A DNA stretch of 64,000 nucleotides from JBDTVS01 sp040007095 (lineage in GTDB: Bacteria; Acidobacteriota; Vicinamibacteria; Vicinamibacterales; CAVVIG01). The notes beneath the pieces are model-generated. The model was given only the letters and a program-made list of their open reading frames with translations, was not told where the DNA came from and searched no databases. Both the position numbers and the translations under genes were made by a program. This document shows, one piece after another, positions 37,652 through 45,659 of the stretch. Position 1 is the first letter of the stretch. Each line of letters opens with the position of its first letter. The stretch covers positions 45,250-109,249 of the forward strand of contig JBDTVS010000008.1 in NCBI GenBank assembly GCA_040007095.1, read 5' to 3'.

Positions 37652-38572
37652 CTAAAGAATATTCAGGCCGAGCGCCGACAGGATCAGCTCCATGCCGAGC
37701 TCCGCGGTGACGTTGCGCAGGTCGAGCGCCGGGTTCACCTCGACGACGTCGAGTGACGTGAGCCGGCCTGATTCCGCGACAATTTCCATCGCCATGTGGG
37801 CTTCTCGATAGCTCAATCCGCCCCGAACCGGCGTGCCGACGCCGGGAGCTTCCATCGGATCGCAGGCGTCCATGTCGAACGAGACATGAATTCCGGCCGT
37901 GCCGTCGCCGGCCAGCGCGACCGCCTGTTCGACAATTGCCGCGATGCCGTGGCGGTCGATATCCGTCATCGTGAAGACGTGCACGCCCGACGATCGAACC
38001 GCCGCTTTCTCGCGATCGTCGAGATTTCTGATGCCGACGAGGACCGTGTGCGCCGGCAATACTTTGGGTGACCAGCCGCCGAGTCCAGACAGCTCCGCGG
38101 GCTCCGGGCCGAGCAGCGCCGCGAGCGGCATACCGTGGACGTTGCCGCTCGGCGACGTCGCGGGTGTATTCATGTCGGCGTGCGCATCGATCCACATCAG
38201 ACCGACCGTTTTCCCCGCCGTCCCTCGGGCCCAGTCCGCCGCGGCCGCGACCGAACCGGCCGCCAGGCTGTGGTCCCCGCCGAGCACGAGCGGGAATCCG
38301 CCGCTTTGCAACGCCGGAAGCGCCACCTCGTAGACCTGTTGACACACTCGCGCGATGTCCACGATGTACTTCTTTCGCGCGTCATACTGATCTTGCGTCT
38401 CTCGAATCGGGCTCGGCAGGTCGCCGTGGTCGACGACGGGGTAGCCCAGTCGCGCGAGGCGCTCGCCGAGGCCGGCAATACGAAATGCCGACGGCCCCAT
38501 GTCCACGCCCCTTCGTCCGCCGCCCAAATCGAGCGGTACGCCGATGACGTGAACGGGCTTGACGATACTCAC
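37652..38572 (-). CDS. rocF: Arginase
   Basis: A 306-residue enzyme hydrolysing arginine to ornithine and urea. Manganese-binding motifs are LVLGGDHSLAAGSV (His), LMWIDAHADMNTP (D-A-H-A-D), and VSFDMDACDPMEAPGVG (D-x-D). HVIGVPLDLGGGRRGVDMGP at the N-terminus and SLDVVEVNPALD near the end are standard. The longer frame begins upstream at 38635 but crosses a dispersed repeat; GTG 38572 (SIVKPVHVIG) gives the usual arginase start and length. It sits alone, downstream of a secreted methyltransferase gene. Confidence 0.92.
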   Translation of the reverse strand: MSIVKPVHVIGVPLDLGGGRRGVDMGPSAFRIAGLGERLARLGYPVVDHGDLPSPIRETQDQYDARKKYIVDIARVCQQVYEVALPALQSGGFPLVLGGDHSLAAGSVAAAADWARGTAGKTVGLMWIDAHADMNTPATSPSGNVHGMPLAALLGPEPAELSGLGGWSPKVLPAHTVLVGIRNLDDREKAAVRSSGVHVFTMTDIDRHGIAAIVEQAVALAGDGTAGIHVSFDMDACDPMEAPGVGTPVRGGLSYREAHMAMEIVAESGRLTSLDVVEVNPALDLRNVTAELGMELILSALGLNIL

Positions 38573-38613
38573 AGCCTGGAACGCACGGGCAGCCTGTTCT
38601 GCTGGTTTGTCGG

Positions 38614-38656
38614 CTCCAAATGCAACCACGAACACACGAACACACGAAAAGAATCC
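38614..38656 (-). repeat. Dispersed intergenic repeat, copy 1
   Basis: This 43-bp segment, whose reverse complement begins GGATTCTTTTCGTGTGTTCG and ends GTGGTTGCATTTGGAG, matches 55609-55651 at nearly 90 percent. It contains runs of CACGAA. It lies between the arginase and O-methyltransferase genes. Confidence 0.7.
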
Positions 38657-38691
38657 GTGTTGGCGGGGACGTGTGCCCCAGCTTCGTTGTC

Positions 38692-39327
38692 CTAGCGTCT
38701 GAGTTTATAGGAAATCGACATCCCTTCGCCCGACGGCGCGACGATCGCGGTGAAGAGTGCCGGGTTGTCGCGAATGGCCGAAAGGAAGTCGCGCATCTCG
38801 TCTTGCTTATTGAGGACGTTGTGCGCGAGAAACAACGCGCCGGGGGCCATCCGCGGCAGCATGACATCCAGAAAGCGCTTGTAGTCCCGCTTCCAGGCGT
38901 CGAGAAAGACGAAGTCGACCTCGCCGGCGATCTTCGGAATTTCCACGAAGGCATCACCTGCGACGACGGTGACGACGGCGTCGAGGCCGGCTCGGTGGAT
39001 ATTGTCGGCGGCGCGCTTCGCGCGCGCCGGATCGAATTCGATCGACGTCAGATGTCCGCCGGTCTCGCGCAGGCCCAAGCCGATCCAGATCGCGCTGTAG
39101 CCGTTCGCCCCTCCGATTTCAACGGCGCGTCTGGCGCGATTGGACGCCACCATCAAGCGCAGGAAGCGGCCGTCCTCTTCGGACACCGCAAGCTGGTCGC
39201 GGTCGGCGGCTTTCAACTCGCGCAGCAGCTTCACGAGGTCGGGCGTCAGTGCCGAGGATGCCGTTTGCGCCTGAAGGCACGCCACACCCAGCAAGCCAAC
39301 GAACAGCGCGTGCGTGAAGGCCGGCAT
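38692..39327 (-). CDS. Exported O-methyltransferase-like protein
   Basis: A 211-residue protein. The SAM-binding region RAVEIGGANGYSAIWIGLGL, then HLTSIEFDPARAKRAADNIH, GEVDFVFLDAWKRDYKRFLD, is that of class I O-methyltransferases (COMT/YrrM type). Unusually, it begins FTHALFVGLLGVACLQAQ, a signal peptide, so the protein seems to be exported. ATG 39327 is used; a TTG start at 39354 would touch the hemY stop. Substrate unknown. Confidence 0.78.
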   Translation of the reverse strand: MPAFTHALFVGLLGVACLQAQTASSALTPDLVKLLRELKAADRDQLAVSEEDGRFLRLMVASNRARRAVEIGGANGYSAIWIGLGLRETGGHLTSIEFDPARAKRAADNIHRAGLDAVVTVVAGDAFVEIPKIAGEVDFVFLDAWKRDYKRFLDVMLPRMAPGALFLAHNVLNKQDEMRDFLSAIRDNPALFTAIVAPSGEGMSISYKLRR

Positions 39328-39350
39328 GAACAGCCTTCCGGTCCTGGTAG

Positions 39351-40748
39351 TCAATGACGCGGTCTACCCATCGGTGTACCCAGATAGTCCGCCACCTGCC
39401 TGGCGGTGGCTCGACCGTCGGCAATGCAGTCGGGGATGCCGACGCCGCGAAATCCACTCCCGGTCACGAACACTCCTGGCCGTCGAGCGAGGCCTTGATC
39501 GATGGCTGCGACACGCGCCGCGTGGCCGACCTCGTGTTGGGCCGTGCTGCGGTCCCATCGATACACGCGGGTCAGGATCGGAGCGCCGCGCAGGCCGATG
39601 AGGGGCCTGAGCGCCGCCAGCGACCGCCGCACCAGCTCTTCGTCCGGATTTTCAAGCGCACGCGGATCGCGGGCGCCGCCGACGAACGTGCGCAGCAGCG
39701 CGGCGTCGGCCGGGGCCCGATTCGGCCATTTCGACGACATCCACGAGCCGGCGAGAATCCCCGAATTTTCTACGCGCGGTACGACGAACCCCGACCCGTT
39801 GAGGGCGTGAGCGATATCCGCGCGCCGAAATCCGAGGATGACCGTCGCCGTCGAGGCGTACGGGATTTCGCCGCACAGCCGGGCCACCTCCGCGTCGACG
39901 TCGCGTATCAGTGCGCTGGTCACAAACGCCGGAGTCGCCAGGATCACGGCTCTCGACGTCAGGCGGGCGCCCGCGTCCGTCTCGATTGTGAAGGGCTGCA
40001 ACGCGTCGCCCGGCGACAGCCGCCTGACGCTGGTGTTCAGCCGAATCGCGTCGGCAGGCAGCTGCAAGGTCAGCGCGCGGATCATCTGACTCAGTCCGCC
40101 GGGCAGCGATCGGAAGGCGCCGTCGGGTGAGGCCGCCCGCGGGGCGGCACGAAACGCGCGAAGGAGACTGCCATGGGTGCGCTCGGTGTCGACGAACCGC
40201 GGAAAGAGCGAACGGATCGACAGGCGATTCACATCGCCGGCGTGAATGCCCGCCAGGAGCGGCTCGGCAAGGTATGTCGTCGCCTCGGACCCGAATCGAC
40301 GGGTGACGAAGCTGCCGATCGACTCGTCGGCAGCGTCGCGGCGACGCGGGACGAACGGCTCCGCGGCCATGCGCAACTTGGCTCGCAGAGAAAAAAGACG
40401 GGTGGCAAGGAAGGGGCCTACCTGCGTCGGAATGCCGAGCACAGAGGACGCGGGAAGCGGATGGAGCTGCCCTGCGCGCTGGATGTACGCCAGTCTCGGC
40501 GGCTTGGTCGGCACGAGCGCGGGTCCAAGGCCGATTTCTTCGCACAACCGTATGCCGTCTGGCTTCTGGGCCAGAAGCGAGTCCGGGCCGGCGTCGATCG
40601 TGAACCCGTCGATCTCTTCGCTCAAGATCACGCCCCCTGGGCGCGGCGCGCGCTCGAGCAGCACGCACCGGACGTGGCGCAGCTGGAGCTCGTAGGCGAC
40701 CGAGAGCCCGGCGATCCCGCCGCCCACGATCACCGCGTCGTAACGCAC
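39351..40748 (-). CDS. hemY: Protoporphyrinogen oxidase
   Basis: A 465-residue FAD enzyme. The N-terminus AVIVGGGIAGLSVAYELQLR is the Rossmann dinucleotide site, followed by RAPRPGGVILSEEIDGFTID. Later parts, YLAEPLLAGIHAGDVNRLSI and the C-terminal FVTGSGFRGVGIPDCIADG, are characteristic of HemY-type protoporphyrinogen oxidases (oxidation of protoporphyrinogen IX or coproporphyrinogen III in heme synthesis). It lies downstream of hemE on the same strand, 289 bp apart, which fits a heme cluster. Confidence 0.92.
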   Translation of the reverse strand: MRYDAVIVGGGIAGLSVAYELQLRHVRCVLLERAPRPGGVILSEEIDGFTIDAGPDSLLAQKPDGIRLCEEIGLGPALVPTKPPRLAYIQRAGQLHPLPASSVLGIPTQVGPFLATRLFSLRAKLRMAAEPFVPRRRDAADESIGSFVTRRFGSEATTYLAEPLLAGIHAGDVNRLSIRSLFPRFVDTERTHGSLLRAFRAAPRAASPDGAFRSLPGGLSQMIRALTLQLPADAIRLNTSVRRLSPGDALQPFTIETDAGARLTSRAVILATPAFVTSALIRDVDAEVARLCGEIPYASTATVILGFRRADIAHALNGSGFVVPRVENSGILAGSWMSSKWPNRAPADAALLRTFVGGARDPRALENPDEELVRRSLAALRPLIGLRGAPILTRVYRWDRSTAQHEVGHAARVAAIDQGLARRPGVFVTGSGFRGVGIPDCIADGRATARQVADYLGTPMGRPRH

Positions 40749-41037
40749 GTTGTCCTGGCTGGCATCGGCAGATGGGGGTTGGGCGCGCCGCCGGTCGGCA
40801 TCGTCCTGCCCGGCGCGGCGACGGGGCGCCCAGTGAAGCTTGGCGTCAAACCGCCCAGAAAGCCTCGAGGGGCGATGCGGGGCGAATATTCACCTGGCGG
40901 CCGCTTGGCGGCCGCACCCAAGACAGCTTCTCGCGGCGGTCTCGTCGGAATCACTGTCGGTCGCTCCGTTGTCGCGGCCGGAAAACCGCGGTCGGACGAG
41001 GTCACGTGGCCCTCCAGCGGCAGCTACAGGCCAGCCG
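40749..41037. other. Gap between hemE and hemY
   Basis: 289 bp with no supportable gene on either strand. It includes a GC-rich doublet of GGCGGCCGC at about 40,900-40,920. An hemH or other heme gene is absent here. I see no terminator with a T-run. Confidence 0.4.
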
Positions 41038-42075
41038 TCACCTGGCCGTTTTCTGATGGACGTATCGCGCAACCGCCTGCACGTGCTCGACCGGTGTCAT
41101 CGGCAGAATTCCGTGACCGAGGTTGAAGATGTGGCCGGCGCGGTCCCCCGCACGTTCCACCACTTCGTCCGCGGCCGCGAGCAGCCGCGGCAGCGGTCCC
41201 AGCAGCAGCGTCGGGTCGAGATTACCCTGAATCGCACGGTCGAAGCCGATCCGCGCCCACGCTTCGTCGAGCGGGAGACGCCAGTCGGCGCCGATCACGT
41301 GCCCGCCGGCCTCTCGTATCTCGCCGAGGATGGCGCTGGTGCCGACGCCAAAATGAATCGTCGGCACGTCGAATGCCGACAGGCGATCGAAGATCTTCTT
41401 GGAGTGCGGGAGGATGAATTCCCGGTAGTCGGCCGCGTTCAGCGCGCCGACCCACGAATCGAACACCTGCACGGCCTGGACGCCGGCCTCGATCTGGGCG
41501 GTCAGATAGTCCGCGGCCATGTCCGCCAACAGGTCGCACAACCGGTGCCACGCCGCGGGCGCCCCGTACATCAGGGCTTTGGTGTGCGCGAAGTTGTTGG
41601 AATGGCCGCCTTCGATGGCATACGACGCGAGCGTGAACGGGGCGCCGGCAAAGCCGATCAGCGGGACTCGTCCCCGCAGCTCGCGTGTGATTTGACGAAT
41701 GGCCTCGAGCACCGGCGCCAGCGCCTCACGGGGCTCGAAGCGGCGAACCCGCGCCAGGTCGCTTTCAGTGCGCAGCGGATTTTCTATCGACGGACCTTCA
41801 CCCTTGATGAAGTCGAAGCGGATGCCCATCGGCTCGAGCGGCAGGAGCAAGTCGGAAAAGAGAATCGCCGCGTCCACCTCGATGCGCTGCACAGGCTGCA
41901 GCGTGACGACGGTCGCCAGATCGGGTGTTCGACACAGCTCCAGCAGGGAATAGCGCTCGCGCAGGGCGCGGTACTCACTCATGTACCGGCCGGCCTGGCG
42001 CATGAACCAGACGGGAGTGGCGTCGACCGGCTGGAGCCGGCACGCGTTCAGGAATCGGGAGCCGGAGTCGGTCAG
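41038..42075 (-). CDS. hemE: Uroporphyrinogen decarboxylase, apparent CTG start
   Basis: A 345-residue enzyme making coproporphyrinogen III from uroporphyrinogen III. Motifs include PVWFMRQAGRYMSEYR, VDAAILFSDLLLPLEPMG, GFAGAPFTLASYAIEGG, QVFDSWVG and FGVGTSAILG. The first ATG in frame is 42003, inside the conserved VWFMRQAGRY, and would leave out the first 24 residues. The frame upstream encodes the family N-terminus (RFLNACRLQPVDATPVWF), but its only plausible start is CTG at 42075, which overlaps the response regulator stop (CTGA), with AAGG about 9 bases upstream. A non-ATG start is therefore likely. Confidence 0.92.
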   Translation of the reverse strand: MTDSGSRFLNACRLQPVDATPVWFMRQAGRYMSEYRALRERYSLLELCRTPDLATVVTLQPVQRIEVDAAILFSDLLLPLEPMGIRFDFIKGEGPSIENPLRTESDLARVRRFEPREALAPVLEAIRQITRELRGRVPLIGFAGAPFTLASYAIEGGHSNNFAHTKALMYGAPAAWHRLCDLLADMAADYLTAQIEAGVQAVQVFDSWVGALNAADYREFILPHSKKIFDRLSAFDVPTIHFGVGTSAILGEIREAGGHVIGADWRLPLDEAWARIGFDRAIQGNLDPTLLLGPLPRLLAAADEVVERAGDRAGHIFNLGHGILPMTPVEHVQAVARYVHQKTAR

Positions 42076-42473
42076 TGCGTCACCTTGAGTAAATTGCGGG
42101 CCAGATCCACCAGGTCTTCGAGCCAGAGCGGTTTGAAGCGCAGCTCGGCACCCAGCGCATGAAGCTCCGCGGAGATTTCATCATCGAGGAAGTAGTCGGC
42201 GGTGACGATAGCGACCGGTGTGGCGCGGCTGGTCTCGGCTTCGCGCAGGCGGCGAAGAAAACCGAGGCCATCCAGCGTGGGCATGCACAGGTCGAGGATA
42301 ATCGCGCCCGGCTGCGATTCGGCGGCTTCCAGCAGCCCTGTTTCCGCCGTCAAGGCCGTATGGACGACGTATCCTTGGAGTCGCAGCATCTGTGCAAACG
42401 TCTCGGTCACCCCTTCGTCATCGTCGACAATGAGGATCGAGTCGAGCACCGGATCCGATAGCGTGGCATACAC
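42072..42473 (-). CDS. Response regulator receiver protein upstream of hemE
   Basis: A 133-residue REC domain from GTG 42473. SILIVDDDEGVTETFAQML (acidic pocket), GAIILDLCMPTLDGLGFLRR (phospho-Asp in ILDLCMP), VAIVTADYFLDDE, and RFKPLWLEDLVD (K-P). An in-frame ATG 42602 would add 43 residues of low-complexity sequence. No output domain. The stop overlaps the hemE start, so the genes are co-transcribed. Confidence 0.82.
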   Translation of the reverse strand: MYATLSDPVLDSILIVDDDEGVTETFAQMLRLQGYVVHTALTAETGLLEAAESQPGAIILDLCMPTLDGLGFLRRLREAETSRATPVAIVTADYFLDDEISAELHALGAELRFKPLWLEDLVDLARNLLKVTH

Positions 42474-42982
42474 GGCACCTATGATACCCGAGCCAGAATC
42501 AGCGGCGGCCTGGTGGCGGTTTGCCTCCTGCCGGCCCTCGAGTCTGCCAATCGGTTCGAGGCAAGCCTTCACCGGGCGTGCGATACTGGCCGGCGAGGGC
42601 ACGTGTAGCGGCGGGCTCCCTGCGGCTGCTGTTGATGGTCAGCGCCAGTTGAGCACGAGAGGATTCGGTGCCCGGGCCCGGCAGGGGCTGCCGAACAACT
42701 GGTTGGCCAAGCACTTTCGCGGAATCGCCGGGCGACTGACCCGCAGGCGGCGCAGCGGGTGCCGCGCAATCCTGCCATCCAGGGTCGATTCTGTGTCGGG
42801 TGGGGGAGTGGGTTTGGAGGAGGGACCGCTGAAGCGATTGTCTTCGCGACAAGGCAGGCCATCAGCGGCCATCGCGCCGACCTCGATGGGCCGCAAATCG
42901 CGGTTTGCAGCCCATGCGTGCATGTCGTGGTAGAGTTCACCGTTTTGTTTCACGAAATTCATCAACACGTTGGAGGTCGTTG
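42474..42982. other. 509-bp intergenic region
   Basis: I see no gene I can support: the open frames here are fragments in a GC-rich background. The rightmost 80 bp, before the gene at 42983, are more AT-rich (GTTCACCGTTTTGTTTCACG) and likely contain its promoter. Confidence 0.4.
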
Positions 42983-43573
42983 GTGAGCCCGATTCTGGTG
43001 CGCCCGGTCCGAGAGCAGCTCGAACACGATCGACTCGTTCGGCTGCTGCAGACCAAATCCCGCCGCCGGTTCGACGCCGAGGCGAATCCGGGGAACCAAC
43101 AGAATGTGCCGGTCCGCTCCGGGACCAGCTCGCTGTTTCCGGACCTGCTGTTGTTTTCGCAGGACCGCGGCCGACGGCTGCAAGCCGTTGTCGAAGTGGA
43201 GACCGGCGAATCGGTCAACCACCTCGAGGCGCTGGCGCAGTGGGCGCCCTTGTCGAAGCTCAAAGTCGATTTCTACTTGTATGTGCCCGCGAACATGGTG
43301 GATGTGGCGCGTCGGCTATGCGAGGACAACAAGGTGCAGGCGACCGAAATCTGGAGCTACCATCTGGTGGGCGACCAGTTTCGGTTCACATTGATGCATC
43401 GCGCGCCCGAGGCGGCCCCTGTCCCCCGCGTTGTCGCCAAGAAACCGGCGCCAGGCGTCGTCCGCCGAAAGCTCGCCCAGCGCCCGGCGAAGCGCAAGCC
43501 GGCGCCGAGCGCCGTCAAGGCCAGGGCCAAGGCTAAACCTGTCCGCAAGACACGGCCACAGAAGCGTCGCTAG
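42983..43573 (+). CDS. Conserved unknown, nuclease-fold-like, basic tail
   Basis: A 196-residue protein from GTG 42983 with ribosome-binding site GGAGG. VREQLEHDRLVRLLQTKSRR is followed by FPDLLLFSQDRGRRLQAVVE, VETGESVNHLEALAQWAPLS, KVDFYLYVPANMVDVARRLC. The spacing P-D...V-V-E-V-E recalls PD-(D/E)xK nuclease folds, but the expected Lys is not clear, so this may be an inactive relative. The last 55 residues are Lys/Arg/Pro/Ala-rich (RRKLAQRPAKRKPAPS), like a DNA- or RNA-binding tail. It pairs with the next gene. Function unknown. Confidence 0.6.
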   Translation: MSPILVRPVREQLEHDRLVRLLQTKSRRRFDAEANPGNQQNVPVRSGTSSLFPDLLLFSQDRGRRLQAVVEVETGESVNHLEALAQWAPLSKLKVDFYLYVPANMVDVARRLCEDNKVQATEIWSYHLVGDQFRFTLMHRAPEAAPVPRVVAKKPAPGVVRRKLAQRPAKRKPAPSAVKARAKAKPVRKTRPQKRR

Positions 43574-43590
43574 CCGACCTGCTTTCTGCC

Positions 43591-44238
43591 GTGCCATTCC
43601 TTCGAATCGTCCGAGACAAACGCGGTTACGAGTATTTCTCCCTCGTTCACCAGACGTCAGGCCGCCGCGGGAAGGTGCGGCAGCAGGTGCTGTACTGGTT
43701 TCGAACGCCGCCGAACATCAAGGTCGGACGCCAGCCTTTGGATGAAGAGGTGATGCGGGCACTGGAACGGCAGAATCCCGACGTCCGGTTCGACTGGGAG
43801 GCGCTCCGCGACACGCCGCCGCCACTTCCATCGGTAGAGCCCTGGCGGGAGCGTCGGCGGGCCGAGCGGGCGGCGCGGCAGCTTCGCGATGCCGATGAGG
43901 CACCCGAGTCGGCTGCCGAACCGGAGGCGGTCGTACCGGCAATGCCGATCGATCAGATGGACGCGCTCGACCTGGAGCTTTCGGTCGCCGTCGCCACAGA
44001 GTTCAGCGGTATCGCCGAGGTCGCGTTAATCACGGAAGTCGGACCGCCTCCCATGCCGGAGGTCACCGGAGCCGGTGCCGCCGGCCAGAGCCGGCGTAGG
44101 CGGCATCGGCGCAGAGGTCGGCGAAGCCACTCCGACGGATTGACGGGTGCGTCGTCCCAGGCGTCGCCTCCAACCGAAAGCGCGACTCCTTCGTCTACAG
44201 AGCATGACCAACCAGGATCCTCCGACGACGACGAGTGA
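43591..44238 (+). CDS. Conserved unknown with Arg-rich C-terminus
   Basis: A 215-residue protein. The N-terminal 70 residues (FLRIVRDKRGYEYFSLVHQT, GKVRQQVLYWFRTPPNIKVG) read like a small beta-rich RNA/DNA-associated domain. The middle is acidic and helical, and the C-terminus contains RRRRHRRRGRRSHSDG and a Ser/Thr/acidic end. It resembles the lineage-restricted unknowns of Acidobacteriota. It lies 17 bp behind the preceding gene, so the two are probably one transcription unit. Confidence 0.6.
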   Translation: MPFLRIVRDKRGYEYFSLVHQTSGRRGKVRQQVLYWFRTPPNIKVGRQPLDEEVMRALERQNPDVRFDWEALRDTPPPLPSVEPWRERRRAERAARQLRDADEAPESAAEPEAVVPAMPIDQMDALDLELSVAVATEFSGIAEVALITEVGPPPMPEVTGAGAAGQSRRRRHRRRGRRSHSDGLTGASSQASPPTESATPSSTEHDQPGSSDDDE

Positions 44239-44263
44239 TGTCACGCGACGACCGAAGGGAGGC

Positions 44264-44269
44264 TATAAT
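44264..44269 (+). promoter_or_regulatory. Candidate -10 element for VWFA gene
   Basis: A perfect TATAAT sits 6 bases before ATG 44276, so any transcript from it would be leaderless. The -35 region (44241-44246, TCACGC) is poor, so this is weaker evidence than the DUF4160 promoter. Confidence 0.45.
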
Positions 44270-44275
44270 CGGCGC

Positions 44276-45598
44276 ATGAATGTGCAAAAGCGCGGGTTTT
44301 GGTCCGGTTGCTTTCTGGCCGGTCTGACGGCGGCGTTGTCGGCGCAAGCGCCGGCGGCGCCTGCACCAGCCCAGCAAAGCCCCACGTTCCGCGTACAGGT
44401 CGATCTGGTGACGACCGATGTCCTTGTGCGTGACGACAGAGGGAACTTTGTCCCTGATCTGCGGAAGGACGACTTCGAGGTCTACGAAGACGGCGTGATT
44501 CAGGATATTTCGTCGATGACGGTCGTGACCGGCGGTCGCGTGACGAACGCGTTGCTCCCGCCGCCGCCACCGCCGCCCGAAGGCATCATCCTGCCGCCGA
44601 CGCGCCCGCGTAACGACGTGTCCGGCCGGATCTTCGTGTTCTTCGTCGACGACCAGCATCTGCAGTTCCACAACACAGGTCGCGTGCGTGAGCTGTTCCA
44701 GAAGATTTCGAAAGAGCTCCTGCACGAAGGCGACATGTGGGGCATGGTCTCGAGTGGACCATCGTCGATCTCGATCCAGATGACCTACGACAAGAATCGC
44801 CTGCAGGAGGCGATCAAGAAAATGACCGGCAACGAGCTGAAGCCGGACGACATCATCAACGGGCCCTCGGGGCCCGGCGGTCCGAGTGAAATCCGCTATC
44901 GCGCGCACGTCGCCTTCTCGACGGTCGAGGAGACGCTGAAGAATCTGGAAGGGGTGCACAATCGCCGCAAGGCGCTGGTGTATGTCAGCGACGGCTACGA
45001 TTTCACACCGTTCCAGAACTCGCGATTGGGGTTGATGGATCCGAGTTCGCCTTTCGCACAGAATCAGAACCAGGCCTCGCAGAATGCGGCCGCGGCGCAG
45101 CAGGCCCAGTCCAACGGCACCGATGCGCCCGATCCGACGCGGGACCTCGATGGCCGGAAGCAGAACGAGGAATTCGCTGATGCCGATCTCGCGCGCGAGC
45201 TGTGGGACCTGACGCGGACCGCGAATCGTGCCAACGTCACCATTTACACGCTGGACCCGCGCGGCCTGGTCGGCCCCCTCTCGGACATCGACGACAACGT
45301 GGATCCCCAGCAGTGGTCCGAGTTCGTGCGCAAATCGCAGGACAGCCTTCGAGTGCTCGCGGAGGAGACCGGCGGGATCGCCGTCGTGAACCAGAACGAC
45401 TTCAGCAAGGCGCTGAAACGCATCGATGCCGAGACGGGCGACTACTACGTCCTGGGCTTCTATTCGAAGAATCCGGATCCGCTGAGAAAGAATCGGCGTC
45501 TCGAGATCAAAGTCAAGCGCCCCAGCATGAATCTCGTGTTCCGGAAGGAATACTCGATCAAGCCGCTGCCGGCGGCGGCCATCTCCACAAAGCAGTAG
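44276..45598 (+). CDS. VWFA-related secreted acidobacterial protein
   Basis: A 440-residue protein. The N-terminus KRGFWSGCFLAGLTAALSAQ is a signal peptide. The pattern TFRVQVDLVTTDVLVRDDRG, PDLRKDDFEVYEDGVIQDIS is the typical beginning of the VWFA-related acidobacterial domain (TIGR03436 type). GRIFVFFVDDQHLQFHNTG holds the metal-site Asp pair. ALVYVSDGYDFTPF, ANVTIYTLDPRG and LAEETGGIAVVNQNDFSKAL follow, with YYVLGFYSKN near the end. Exported, presumably for protein or surface interaction. The family is expanded in Acidobacteriota and this is one reason for the host assignment. Confidence 0.9.
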   Translation: MNVQKRGFWSGCFLAGLTAALSAQAPAAPAPAQQSPTFRVQVDLVTTDVLVRDDRGNFVPDLRKDDFEVYEDGVIQDISSMTVVTGGRVTNALLPPPPPPPEGIILPPTRPRNDVSGRIFVFFVDDQHLQFHNTGRVRELFQKISKELLHEGDMWGMVSSGPSSISIQMTYDKNRLQEAIKKMTGNELKPDDIINGPSGPGGPSEIRYRAHVAFSTVEETLKNLEGVHNRRKALVYVSDGYDFTPFQNSRLGLMDPSSPFAQNQNQASQNAAAAQQAQSNGTDAPDPTRDLDGRKQNEEFADADLARELWDLTRTANRANVTIYTLDPRGLVGPLSDIDDNVDPQQWSEFVRKSQDSLRVLAEETGGIAVVNQNDFSKALKRIDAETGDYYVLGFYSKNPDPLRKNRRLEIKVKRPSMNLVFRKEYSIKPLPAAAISTKQ

Positions 45599-45659
45599 TG
45601 GTTCTCAGGGCGGGGGTCTGGTTTCGCGCAAGCGGCTGGCTTGGCGCGGCCGGGCTGCT

